From Glaciecola siphonariae (lineage in GTDB: Bacteria; Pseudomonadota; Gammaproteobacteria; Enterobacterales; Alteromonadaceae): a stretch of 64,000 nt of DNA. A program made the position numbers and the translations under genes. Location: NCBI RefSeq assembly GCF_042652645.1, contig NZ_JBHSGU010000002.1, forward strand, positions 744,001-808,000. The letters run 5' to 3'. Shown here one piece after another: positions 26,164 through 34,869 of the stretch. The notes under the pieces are model-generated. The model was given only the letters and a program-made list of their open reading frames with translations. It was not told the origin of the DNA and made no database searches. The number at the start of each line of letters is the position of its first letter. Position 1 is the first letter of the stretch.

Positions 26164-27336
26164 TTAAAGCATCTCTACCGCCAATGCAGTGCCCTCACCG
26201 CCGCCAATACATAAAGCCGCGACGCCTTTGCTCAAACCTTTTTGCTTAAGCGCATGTAAAAGCGTTACCACAATTCGTGCACCTGATGCACCAATGGGGT
26301 GACCTAAAGCGCATGCACCGCCTTTGATATTGACCTTGCTAACATCCAGTCCAAGTTTATTTATGCCCAGCATTGTAACCATGGCAAAGGCTTCATTGAT
26401 TTCATATAAATCCACGTCTGCGCTGTTCCATCCTGCCTTTTCAAGGACTTTTTCGACTGCACCAACCGGTGCCACCGTAAAATCTTCTGGTTTAATTGCG
26501 TTGGTAGCGTGGGCGACAACGCGTGCAAGTGGCGTCAGTCCAAGGGCTTTGGCCTTTGCTTCTGACATCACCAACAAGGCAGCGGCGCCGTCAGAAATTG
26601 AACTTGAATTGGCAGCCGTTACGGTTCCGTCTTTTTTAAAGGCTGGTCGTAAACTTGGTATTTTATCGATTTTTGCGTTGCCGGGGCCTTCATCGGTGTC
26701 AACGGTTACATCACCGCGCCGTGAACGGTAAGTCACCGGGACAATCTCATCTTTAAACGCACCTGAGGCAATAGCATCTTGTGCTTTTGTAAGCGAACCT
26801 ACTGCAAATTCGTCCATCTGCTCTCGTGTAATGCCTTCGCTGTCTGCGGTGTCTTGAGCAAAACAGCCCATGGCTTTGCCGTCATACGCATTTTCAAGGC
26901 CGTCCATCATCATATGGTCAAATGTTTGGCCGTGCCCCATTCGGTAACCTGCCCGCGCTTTGCTCAGTAAATAAGGTGCGCTCGACATATTTTCCATTCC
27001 TCCAGCAACAACGGCTGAAGCGCTACCGGCTTTAATCAAATCGTGAGCCATCATAATCGCCTTCATACCAGACCCGCACACTTTATTGATAGTGGTGGCA
27101 CCTGTTGAAAGAGGCAAGTCAGCGCCTAAAGTAGCTTGGCGAGCAGGTGCTTGACCAAGACCGGCGGGCAAAACACAGCCCATTATCACCTCGTCTATCG
27201 CGTCGTTGGGCACGCCTTCTACAGCCGCTTTTATCGCGGCCGCGCCAAGCACTGGCGAAGCGACATCACTCAATGCGCCCATAAATCCCCCCATGGGCGT
27301 GCGTTTTGCTGCAACAATAACAACCGAATCACTCAT
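26164..27336 (-). CDS. Acetyl-CoA C-acetyltransferase (thiolase)
   Basis: This biosynthetic-type thiolase interconverts two acetyl-CoA with acetoacetyl-CoA. Its 390 residues show the acyl-accepting cysteine C87 in NKVCGSGMKA, the NEAFA loop, the GGACALGHPIGASGARI histidine motif, and the second catalytic cysteine in CIGGGEGTA near the end. It is divergent from liuR-liuABCDE and shares their regulatory region. The liu pathway yields acetoacetate, and after CoA activation this enzyme would split acetoacetyl-CoA. A functional link is likely but inferred, since a CoA-transferase or acetoacetyl-CoA synthetase is not in the window. Confidence 0.93.
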   Translation of the reverse strand: MSDSVVIVAAKRTPMGGFMGALSDVASPVLGAAAIKAAVEGVPNDAIDEVIMGCVLPAGLGQAPARQATLGADLPLSTGATTINKVCGSGMKAIMMAHDLIKAGSASAVVAGGMENMSSAPYLLSKARAGYRMGHGQTFDHMMMDGLENAYDGKAMGCFAQDTADSEGITREQMDEFAVGSLTKAQDAIASGAFKDEIVPVTYRSRRGDVTVDTDEGPGNAKIDKIPSLRPAFKKDGTVTAANSSSISDGAAALLVMSEAKAKALGLTPLARVVAHATNAIKPEDFTVAPVGAVEKVLEKAGWNSADVDLYEINEAFAMVTMLGINKLGLDVSKVNIKGGACALGHPIGASGARIVVTLLHALKQKGLSKGVAALCIGGGEGTALAVEML

Positions 27337-27510
27337 ATTAAATTTTCCTGTAGGTTTAGTATCCTTTTGGGTCAGTGTACTACTATAACCAAAGCGTGCT
27401 TAGGTGGAACACTACTTTGGTGGTATTTGCGCAAATACTCAGCACAAACCACGCGACATTTATCACTGACGACGTTGAAATCTTTATAACGTGACGCAAA
27501 AAGCGTTTCA

Positions 27511-27559
27511 CATTACGTTTACGTTAACTTGACTTTACGTAAACGTAAAGTGCATTATT
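27511..27559 (+). promoter_or_regulatory. MerR-type promoter and probable LiuR operator
   Basis: A -35 TTGACT (27529-27534) and a -10 ATTATT (27554-27559) have an over-long 19-bp spacer, the signature of MerR-family control. The spacer is largely filled by a palindrome with 9-bp perfect arms and a 2-bp centre: ACTTTACGT (27532-27540) and ACGTAAAGT (27543-27551). Just upstream (27511-27528) is a second, looser array of TTACG/ACGTTA half-sites. LiuR is the expected ligand; binding is inferred. Confidence 0.8.
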
Positions 27560-27587
27560 AGCACATTGCAATCAATCAAGTAACATT

Positions 27588-27983
27588 ATGGCTGACAATT
27601 CCACCTACACCATTGGTGAATTATCAAAAAGTTTTGATATCACCCCGCGCTCCATTCGCTTTTACGAAGAACAAGGTCTGCTTGAGCCGGTTCGTCAGGG
27701 GCAGTCACGGATTTACCACACTAAAGACAAAGTAAGGCTTAAACTTATTTTGCGCGGCAAACGATTGGGGTTTTCGCTCGCAGAAATTAGCAAATTGTTT
27801 GAACTGTACGATACTAATCCAAACTCTGCAGCACAATTGCAAACCATGTTACAACTTACTGAACAAAAACGAGCCGTGCTTTCACAGCAGCTTAACGACA
27901 TTCAGATGCTAATGAATGAGTTAGACGATGTAGAGGCACGCTGTAAAGAAGAACTTAACGACTTAACAAGAGGTGTTGCATGA
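27588..27983 (+). CDS. liuR: MerR-family regulator of leucine/branched-chain catabolism LiuR
   Basis: LiuR is a MerR-type regulator of the liu genes in many gammaproteobacteria. The 131-residue protein has an N-terminal winged helix (TYTIGELSKSFDITPRSIRFYEEQGLLEP, residues 6-34, then the R-x-Y wing RIYHTKDKVRLKLILRGKRLGFSL) and a C-terminal dimerisation coiled coil (about 70-125). The operator palindrome lies 37 bases upstream. The stop overlaps the liuA start by four bases, so regulator and pathway form one operon with autoregulation likely. Confidence 0.93.
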   Translation: MADNSTYTIGELSKSFDITPRSIRFYEEQGLLEPVRQGQSRIYHTKDKVRLKLILRGKRLGFSLAEISKLFELYDTNPNSAAQLQTMLQLTEQKRAVLSQQLNDIQMLMNELDDVEARCKEELNDLTRGVA

Positions 27984-29152
27984 TAAACGCGCCCTATCCT
28001 ACGCTTAACTTCGGTCTTGGCGATGATATAGATATGCTCCGAGACCATGTGTATAACTTTGCACAAAATGAAATTGCGCCGCTGGCCGAAAAGTCGGACG
28101 AGAACAACGCCTTCCCAAATGAGCTTTGGCCGAAGCTCGGAGAAATGGGTTTGCTGGGGGTAACCGTCAGCGAAGAGTTTGGGGGCTCAGACATGGGCTA
28201 TTTGGCACATACCGTGGCAATGGAAGAAATTAGCCGCGCAAGCGCGGGTATTGGCTTGAGCTATGGTGCGCACTCAAATCTCTGTGTTAACCAGTTACAT
28301 AAAAATGGTAGCCAAGCGCAAAAAGAAAAGTATTTACCAAAACTGGTGTCGGGCGAGCACATTGGCGCACTCGCGATGAGCGAACCAAACGCCGGTTCTG
28401 ACGTGGTAAGCATGAAGCTGCGCGCCGACAAAAAAGGCGATAGGTACATTTTAAACGGTAACAAAATGTGGATCACCAACGGCCCAGACGCCCACACCTT
28501 TATTATTTATGCTAAAACAGATGTAAACGGCGGCTCAAAAGGTATCACCGCGTTTATTGTTGAAAAAGACACTCCGGGATTTAGTCAAGCACAAAAGCTA
28601 GACAAACTTGGCATGCGTTCGTCAAACACTTGCGAGTTGGTGTTTGAAGACGCTGAGGTGCCCGCTGAGAATATTTTGGGTAATGAAGGCGGTGGCGTGC
28701 GCGTACTCATGAGTGGCTTGGACTATGAGCGATTGGTTCTTTCCGGCGGTCCGCTGGGCATTATGCAAGCGTGCATGGATGTGGTTGTTCCATATATCCA
28801 CGACAGAACACAATTTGGCAAGTCGATTGGAGAGTTTCAATTGGTGCAAGGTAAAGTTGCCGACATGTATACGCAAATGAACGCTGCGCGTGCTTACGTT
28901 TATGCCGTTGCGCGCTCTTGCGACCGCGGTGAAACTACGCGAAAAGATGCTGCCGGAGCAATCCTGTATTCAGCCGAGCTTGCCACCAAAATGGCCCTAG
29001 ACGCTATCCAGTTGCTTGGGGGTAACGGCTATATTAATGAATATTCAACAGGTCGTTTATTAAGAGATGCAAAGCTTTACGAAATAGGCGCCGGCACCTC
29101 TGAAATCAGACGTATGTTGATTGGTAGAGAATTGTTTAACGAATCGGCCTAG
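27980..29152 (+). CDS. liuA: Isovaleryl-CoA dehydrogenase
   Basis: This FAD-dependent acyl-CoA dehydrogenase converts isovaleryl-CoA to 3-methylcrotonyl-CoA, passing electrons to ETF. The 390-residue protein has the ACAD fold: LAMSEPNAGSDVVSMK (FAD/substrate motif), KMWITNGPDA and a C-terminal GGNGYINEYSTGRLLRDAK. The catalytic glutamate sits in GLDYERLVLSGGPLGIMQ, the position peculiar to isovaleryl-CoA dehydrogenases, while the usual ACAD position reads YEIGAGTSEIRR. This supports the specific name. It is the first enzyme gene of the liu operon and overlaps liuR. Confidence 0.95.
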   Translation: MINAPYPTLNFGLGDDIDMLRDHVYNFAQNEIAPLAEKSDENNAFPNELWPKLGEMGLLGVTVSEEFGGSDMGYLAHTVAMEEISRASAGIGLSYGAHSNLCVNQLHKNGSQAQKEKYLPKLVSGEHIGALAMSEPNAGSDVVSMKLRADKKGDRYILNGNKMWITNGPDAHTFIIYAKTDVNGGSKGITAFIVEKDTPGFSQAQKLDKLGMRSSNTCELVFEDAEVPAENILGNEGGGVRVLMSGLDYERLVLSGGPLGIMQACMDVVVPYIHDRTQFGKSIGEFQLVQGKVADMYTQMNAARAYVYAVARSCDRGETTRKDAAGAILYSAELATKMALDAIQLLGGNGYINEYSTGRLLRDAKLYEIGAGTSEIRRMLIGRELFNESA

Positions 29153-29357
29153 GCTCGATGTGTGACCTTGACTGCTGTCATGTGCACAGGTCAAGGTTTG
29201 ATTTGCCAAAGTTCGATTGCCAGTTTTCGATTGCTAGGGAAACGGCTGCCAAGGTTTAGGTTGCGAAGGTTTAGGTTGCCAAGGAAGCGCCTTACGTAAG
29301 CATCGGCGTTTTGGTGTGTTGGATATCATAGAAGCTACTCAATAATACGGAGTCTTT
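29153..29357 (+). repeat. liuA-liuB spacer with hairpin and degenerate short tandem repeats
   Basis: A hairpin (ACCTTGAC 29165-29172 with GTCAAGGT 29190-29197) lies just after liuA. It is followed by about five degenerate 14-15-bp units beginning TTGCC/TGCCAAGG (29203-29284), of which two are near-identical (TGCCAAGGTTTAGGT at 29247, TGCGAAGGTTTAGGT at 29262). No ORF is seen. The hairpin has no T-run and could be a processing or attenuation point within the operon. Confidence 0.7.
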
Positions 29358-30965
29358 GTGCCGGTAATTAAGACAACAGTTAATTCAAACAGCGAAGCAT
29401 TTGCGCTCAATGAAGCCCACATGCAGGCGCAAGTCGACGATTTGCACGCTTTAGTGCAAAACATCATGCTTGGCGGCGGAGAAAAAAGCCGCGAGCGTCA
29501 CACTTCGCGTGGCAAACTGCTCCCGCGCGACCGCATAGAAACCTTGCTCGACCCCAATACCGCATTTTTAGAAATTGGTCAGCTTGCCGCTCATGAAGTA
29601 TATGATGACTATGTGCCTTGTGCGGGTGTGGTCGCGGGTATCGGTCAGGTAGCCGGCACCTTGTGCATGATAGTGGCTAACGACGCCACGGTAAAAGGCG
29701 GAACTTACTACCCACTTACCGTTAAAAAGCACTTGAGAGCGCAAACAATCGCCGAGCAAAATCATTTGCCCTGTATTTATTTGGTTGATTCTGGCGGCGC
29801 TAATCTCCCCCGCCAAGAAGAGGTCTTTCCTGATAAGGAACACTTTGGCCGTATTTTCTTTAATCAGGCCAATATGTCGGCGCAAAATATACCGCAAATC
29901 GCCGTTGTGATGGGATCATGCACCGCAGGCGGTGCTTACGTGCCGGCAATGGCAGACGAGTCGATTATTGTAAAAGAACAGGGCACAATATTTTTGGGCG
30001 GTCCACCTTTAGTGCAAGCTGCGACTGGCGAAATCGTCAGCGCTGAAGAGCTTGGCGGCGGTGACGTGCACTGCCGCACCTCTGGTGTGGTTGACCATTT
30101 AGCAAATAACGACGCTCACGCCCTACAGATTGCAAAAGACGCTGTGAGCCGCTTAAACAGACCGAGCACTTCCACCGTAGTGCGCCAAGCAAGCAAAGCC
30201 CCTTTGTATGACGAACAAGAGATATACGGAATCATCCCAAAAGATACCAAGCAGCCCTATGACGTGCGAGAAGTCATTGCGCGCATTGTAGATGGTAGCG
30301 AGTTTGATGAATTTAAAAAGCTCTACGGCGAGACACTGGTGTGTGGATTTGCGCATATTGACGGGTACCCTGTGGGAATTTTGGCGAACAACGGTATATT
30401 GTTTTCAGAATCCGCACAAAAAGGGGCACACTTTATTGAGCTGTGCTGTCAGCGCAAAATACCGCTGGTTTTTCTGCAAAACATCACCGGGTTTATGGTG
30501 GGCAAACAATATGAGGCCGGCGGCATCGCCAAGCACGGGGCTAAAATGGTGACTGCTGTGGCCTGTGCAAAAGTACCCAAGATCACAATTTTGATTGGCG
30601 GGAGTTTTGGTGCAGGTAATTATGGTATGTGCGGGCGTGCTTACGACCCACGTTTCTTGTTTATGTGGCCCAATGCTCGTATTTCAGTAATGGGCGGCGA
30701 ACAAGCGGCGGGAGTGCTCACGCAAGTGAAAAAATCGCAAGCCGAGCGCTCAGGCAAGGCGTTTACCGCTGAGCAAGAAAATGCGATTAAGCAACCCGTC
30801 ATTGAAACCTACGAAAAACAGGGGCACCCCTACTTTGCTTCAGCCAGACTATGGGATGACGGCGTGATTGACCCTGCCGACACCCGAAAAGTCATTGCCT
30901 TATCACTAGCGGCAGCCTTAAACAAACCCATTGAAGACACGCAGTTTGGCGTGTTTAGAATGTAA
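29358..30965 (+). CDS. liuB: Methylcrotonoyl-CoA carboxylase, carboxyltransferase (beta) subunit
   Basis: It transfers CO2 from carboxybiotin on LiuD to 3-methylcrotonyl-CoA, giving 3-methylglutaconyl-CoA. The 535-residue chain has the two crotonase-like lobes of acyl-CoA carboxyltransferases. The MCC-typical sequences are RERHTSRGKLLPRDRIETLLD, YLVDSGGANLPRQEEVFPD, GSCTAGGAYVPAMADE, and in the C-terminal lobe QNITGFMVGKQYEAGGIAKHG and GSFGAGNYGMCGRAYDP. The start is a GTG at 29358 with CGGAG upstream. It is followed by liuC after a 13-base gap. Confidence 0.96.
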   Translation: MPVIKTTVNSNSEAFALNEAHMQAQVDDLHALVQNIMLGGGEKSRERHTSRGKLLPRDRIETLLDPNTAFLEIGQLAAHEVYDDYVPCAGVVAGIGQVAGTLCMIVANDATVKGGTYYPLTVKKHLRAQTIAEQNHLPCIYLVDSGGANLPRQEEVFPDKEHFGRIFFNQANMSAQNIPQIAVVMGSCTAGGAYVPAMADESIIVKEQGTIFLGGPPLVQAATGEIVSAEELGGGDVHCRTSGVVDHLANNDAHALQIAKDAVSRLNRPSTSTVVRQASKAPLYDEQEIYGIIPKDTKQPYDVREVIARIVDGSEFDEFKKLYGETLVCGFAHIDGYPVGILANNGILFSESAQKGAHFIELCCQRKIPLVFLQNITGFMVGKQYEAGGIAKHGAKMVTAVACAKVPKITILIGGSFGAGNYGMCGRAYDPRFLFMWPNARISVMGGEQAAGVLTQVKKSQAERSGKAFTAEQENAIKQPVIETYEKQGHPYFASARLWDDGVIDPADTRKVIALSLAAALNKPIEDTQFGVFRM

Positions 30966-30978
30966 TTGAGGGCCTTTT

Positions 30979-31785
30979 ATGTCTAATGTTACCCAACACG
31001 TAGAGCTCGATATCGACGAGCAAGGCGTGGCTCGCGTCAGTTTAAATCGTCCAGAGGTGCATAACGCCTTTGACGAAACCGTGATTCAATCTCTTCTCGA
31101 TATCTTTGCCAGCATTAACAAAAATCCAGACGTGCGCGTGATGATTTTACAGGCACGCGGGAAGTCATTCAGTGCGGGAGCCGATTTAAACTGGATGAAA
31201 AAAATGGCGACCTACTCCTTTGAGGAAAACAAAAAGGATGCAGGCCAATTGGCGCAAATGCTTAACGCTTTATACACCCTGAACAAGCCCACCATTGCCA
31301 GAGTGCAGGGAGCGGCGTTTGGCGGTGCAGTAGGCTTAGTCGCTTGTTGCGACATCGCCATCGGTTCAAAGTTAAGTAAATTTTGTTTAAGTGAAGTAAA
31401 ACTTGGTCTCGTCCCTGCTACCATTTCACCTTATGTAATTGGCGCGATAGGCCTTCGCGAAGCAAAGCGTTTATTCATGACCGCCGAGGTTATTTCGTCG
31501 CGTCGAGCAAGACGTTTAGGACTGTTAAGTGAATCGGTAAGTGAGCAAGATTTAGACAGTACCATTGAGACCATCGTCAACGCCATTTTGAAAAATGGAC
31601 CTTATGCGGTCAGGCAGGCGAAGGAACTTGCAAGTGCAGTGGCTAACCGCCCTATTGATAATGCATTAATGAATGAAACCAGCGAAGTCATTGCAAATAT
31701 CAGAGTGTCTGCTGAGGGACAAGAAGGTCTTAGCGCTTTTTTAGATAAACGTAAACCTACGTGGATAGTGAATAATGATAAATAA
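30979..31785 (+). CDS. liuC: Methylglutaconyl-CoA hydratase (crotonase family)
   Basis: This crotonase-fold hydratase turns 3-methylglutaconyl-CoA into HMG-CoA. The 268-residue protein has the CoA/oxyanion motifs SFSAGADLNWMKKM and GAAFGGAVGLVACCDIAIGS, and the later LGLVPATISPYVIGAIG. The specific activity is assigned by position between the two carboxylase subunits, since crotonases cannot be told apart on sequence alone. It overlaps liuD by 11 bases. Confidence 0.92.
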   Translation: MSNVTQHVELDIDEQGVARVSLNRPEVHNAFDETVIQSLLDIFASINKNPDVRVMILQARGKSFSAGADLNWMKKMATYSFEENKKDAGQLAQMLNALYTLNKPTIARVQGAAFGGAVGLVACCDIAIGSKLSKFCLSEVKLGLVPATISPYVIGAIGLREAKRLFMTAEVISSRRARRLGLLSESVSEQDLDSTIETIVNAILKNGPYAVRQAKELASAVANRPIDNALMNETSEVIANIRVSAEGQEGLSAFLDKRKPTWIVNNDK

Positions 31786-33850
31786 AATATTAATCGCCAA
31801 CCGAGGCGAGATAGCATGCCGGGTGATTCGCACCGCCAAGCGCCTCGGGCTATCAACGGTAGCGGTTTATTCGCAGGTTGACGCAAATGCACAGCACGTA
31901 CAAATGGCTGATGAAGCTGTTTTGCTTGGTCCTGCTCAAGCGACATTGAGCTATTTGAAAGCCGACGTGATTTTAGATATTGCGCGCAATTTGAATGTAG
32001 ATGCCATTCATCCGGGCTACGGTTTTTTGTCAGAAAACGCCGATTTTTCTCAAGCCTGTAAAGACAATGACATTGTATTTATTGGACCAGGACCCGATGC
32101 TATTCGTGCAATGGGATCTAAATCTGCGGCCAAAACCATTATGGAAAAGGCCAATGTGCCATTAGTGCCCGGATACCACGGCGATAATCAAGACCCTGAT
32201 TTCTTGCATGAGCAAGCCAAGAAAATGGGCTATCCAGTATTGCTCAAAGCCGCGGCTGGCGGCGGCGGAAAAGGAATGCGTCAGGTCTGGGAGGACGCTG
32301 ATTTTTATGCTGCATTAGAGGCTGCAAAACGCGAAGCACAAGCAGGCTTTGGCGATCAGCACATGTTAATTGAAAAATACCTGACACAACCTCGTCATGT
32401 AGAAATTCAAGTCTTCTGTGATAATCAGGGTAACGGCGTTTACTTATTTGAGCGCGACTGCAGTGTCCAAAGACGCCATCAAAAAATCATAGAAGAGGCC
32501 CCTGCTCCGAATATGCCGACAGACATACGTCATAAGATGGGTGAGGCAGCACTCAAGGCAGCCAAAGCCATTGGCTACTCGGGCGCTGGCACTGTTGAGT
32601 TTTTGCTAGACTCGGACGGTCGCTTTTATTTTATGGAGATGAATACCCGTTTGCAGGTTGAACATCCTGTGACCGAAATGGTGACAGGTGAAGATTTAGT
32701 TGAGTGGCAAATTCATGTTGCTAACGATATGCCCCTGCCGAAAAGCCAAGATGAGCTCAGCTTAAACGGGCATGCCCTAGAAGCTCGCATCTACGCAGAA
32801 GACCCAGACAATGACTTTTTGCCGCAAACGGGCTTGTTAAGCTATTTACAGCCGCCACAAGGTGATGGCATTAGAGTCGATACCGGCGTAGAACAAGGCG
32901 ATGAAGTATCGATTTATTACGACCCTATGATTGCAAAGCTCATCGTACACGGTAAAGACCGTCAGCAGGCGCTGGCAAAGCTTGTGAGTGCACTACACAG
33001 CTATCATATTGTAGGTGTGAATACGAATATCGAGTACTTATTGAGAGTCGCCCAGAGCGAGGCTTTTGTACTGGCAAATTTGACCACCGATTTTGTTGAA
33101 CGCCACAGCGAAGCGCTTGAGGCCGATAACGATCCCCTTGAAACGCACATCCAGGCCCTTATTGGCTTTATGGCATTGCAATCCAAATTAGCGCATCGTG
33201 ATACATCAAACGCAGCCATGCAAAGCACTGCCTTTTCTGACTTCAGCGGATTTCGCTTGAATCATCACGAAAAGCAAGCCATCAGTTTTGCTCACAGAGA
33301 TACTCAATATTCGCTGAGCGCCATGCGAGTCGATGCTAACACCTGGTCAATGCAGGTAGATGATGAATCACTCTTGTGTACAGGACTTATTCACTCAAGC
33401 TCGCTTAATCCTGTGGGGGATGCTGCAACAGTCCTAAAAGCCAGTGTGCAAGTCGGTATATTGCAAATGCAAGTAAGCGCAGTTTTGAGTGATAGCGGTA
33501 AGAATATCAATATCTACACCCACGACCAACGCTTTGATATACAGCTAGCGCAATCAGATTTTGGCGATGACGAGCATGCTTCATCGGCTGGCGGTATTTT
33601 AGCGCCAATGAATGGCACGCTAGTAGGCATGTTGGTAAAACCTGGGGACAAAGTCAGTAAAGGAGATGCTGTCGCCATTGTTGAAGCTATGAAAATGGAA
33701 CACGCGCTAAAAGCCCCTTTTGATGCGCGTGTCAAAGCGTGTTTCTTTGCAGCGGGCGAGCGCGTAGACGGCGGCGTGGTGTTATTAGAGCTTGAAAAAG
33801 ACAGCCACGACGAAGGTCATGGCAAAGGTCATCGCGAAGGAAATCACTAA
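31775..33850 (+). CDS. liuD: Methylcrotonoyl-CoA carboxylase, biotin-carrying (alpha) subunit
   Basis: The 691-residue subunit loads CO2 onto biotin. It has the biotin carboxylase N-domain (MINKILIANRGEIACRVIRTAKRLGLS), an ATP-grasp domain (KAAAGGGGKGMRQV and HVEIQVFCDNQGNGVYLFERDCSVQRRHQK), the C-domain, a variable BT domain, and a C-terminal BCCP domain with the biotinylation site VEAMKMEHALKA. It ends in an odd His/Gly/Glu-rich tail, DSHDEGHGKGHREGNH, with no role in known MCC structures. The ATGA overlap with liuE shares one base, so translation is coupled. Confidence 0.96.
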   Translation: MINKILIANRGEIACRVIRTAKRLGLSTVAVYSQVDANAQHVQMADEAVLLGPAQATLSYLKADVILDIARNLNVDAIHPGYGFLSENADFSQACKDNDIVFIGPGPDAIRAMGSKSAAKTIMEKANVPLVPGYHGDNQDPDFLHEQAKKMGYPVLLKAAAGGGGKGMRQVWEDADFYAALEAAKREAQAGFGDQHMLIEKYLTQPRHVEIQVFCDNQGNGVYLFERDCSVQRRHQKIIEEAPAPNMPTDIRHKMGEAALKAAKAIGYSGAGTVEFLLDSDGRFYFMEMNTRLQVEHPVTEMVTGEDLVEWQIHVANDMPLPKSQDELSLNGHALEARIYAEDPDNDFLPQTGLLSYLQPPQGDGIRVDTGVEQGDEVSIYYDPMIAKLIVHGKDRQQALAKLVSALHSYHIVGVNTNIEYLLRVAQSEAFVLANLTTDFVERHSEALEADNDPLETHIQALIGFMALQSKLAHRDTSNAAMQSTAFSDFSGFRLNHHEKQAISFAHRDTQYSLSAMRVDANTWSMQVDDESLLCTGLIHSSSLNPVGDAATVLKASVQVGILQMQVSAVLSDSGKNINIYTHDQRFDIQLAQSDFGDDEHASSAGGILAPMNGTLVGMLVKPGDKVSKGDAVAIVEAMKMEHALKAPFDARVKACFFAAGERVDGGVVLLELEKDSHDEGHGKGHREGNH

Positions 33851-34758
33851 TGAGCTTTCACCTAGATACCCCTTCAAAAGTCAGTATCGTTGAGGTAGGC
33901 CCTCGCGATGGTCTACAAAATGAGAAGACACCGCTGACCGTTCAAGATAAGGTGACCTTAATTGATGCCTTGTCGAACACTGGATTGCGGCGAATAGAAG
34001 CGGGCAGCTTTGTTTCGCCAAAGTGGGTGCCGCAAATGGCCAACTCTGATGCTGTGCTGACGAGCATCGCCCGCCAACAAGGTATTAGTTATAGCGCGCT
34101 CACTCCCAACATGCGCGGATTAACTGACGCCCTTGCAGCAAAAGCTGATGAGGTAGCGGTATTTGGTGCAGCCTCCGAATCGTTTTCACAAAAGAACATT
34201 AACTGCTCTATCGAACAAAGTATCGAACGTTTTATCCCCGTTATTGACGCTGCCAAAGCGGCTTCTGTGCCGGTGAGGGCCTACATATCATGTGTTTTAG
34301 GATGCCCATATGAAGGTGAGGTATCACCACAGGCTGTGCTTGATGTGAGTAAGACCCTGCTTTCTTTAGGCTGTTATGAAGTATCGTTAGGCGATACGAT
34401 TGGCGTGGGCACACCGAAAAAGACATCCGCCCTACTTTCATTGTTGCTCAGTCAACTGCCAGCAAACAAGCTAGCCTTGCACATGCATGATACTTATGGG
34501 CAGGCCCTTGCGAATGTATTGATAGGATTGCAGCATGGGATTGCTAGCTTTGATGCGTCAGTTGCTGGTCTCGGTGGCTGCCCTTACGCCAAAGGCGCTT
34601 CAGGTAACCTAGCCAGCGAAGATTTACTTTATATGCTTGAAAATATGGACATTGACACCGGCATCGATTTACAAAAATTGATTAAAGTAGGTCACCATAT
34701 CAGCGTTAAACTCGACAGACAAAACGGGGCGAAAGCCGGTCGAGCCCTGTTGGCGTGA
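33850..34758 (+). CDS. liuE: Hydroxymethylglutaryl-CoA lyase
   Basis: This TIM-barrel lyase cleaves HMG-CoA into acetyl-CoA and acetoacetate, the last step of the leucine pathway. The 302-residue chain shows VEVGPRDGLQNEKT, FVSPKWVPQMA, SLGDTIGVGTP, HMHDTYGQALANV (metal-binding HxH), and the catalytic cysteine loop GLGGCPYAKGASGNL. It is the last gene of the operon; a stem follows its stop. Confidence 0.96.
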   Translation: MSFHLDTPSKVSIVEVGPRDGLQNEKTPLTVQDKVTLIDALSNTGLRRIEAGSFVSPKWVPQMANSDAVLTSIARQQGISYSALTPNMRGLTDALAAKADEVAVFGAASESFSQKNINCSIEQSIERFIPVIDAAKAASVPVRAYISCVLGCPYEGEVSPQAVLDVSKTLLSLGCYEVSLGDTIGVGTPKKTSALLSLLLSQLPANKLALHMHDTYGQALANVLIGLQHGIASFDASVAGLGGCPYAKGASGNLASEDLLYMLENMDIDTGIDLQKLIKVGHHISVKLDRQNGAKAGRALLA

Positions 34759-34765
34759 TGTTTCT

Positions 34766-34788
34766 GCTCTGAGCACAGCACTCAGAGC
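34766..34788 (+). terminator. Putative hairpin at the end of the liu operon
   Basis: GCTCTGAG (34766-34773) pairs with CTCAGAGC (34781-34788) over a 7-base loop, 8 bases after the liuE stop. No T-run follows, so it may stabilise or terminate only with assistance. Confidence 0.5.
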
Positions 34789-34869
34789 AAAGGCTCACTT
34801 TCAAACGTCAATTATAAAAACATCAAAAGCGGTTTACACCCACTACACGATTAAATGGTCGCTGCGGCC

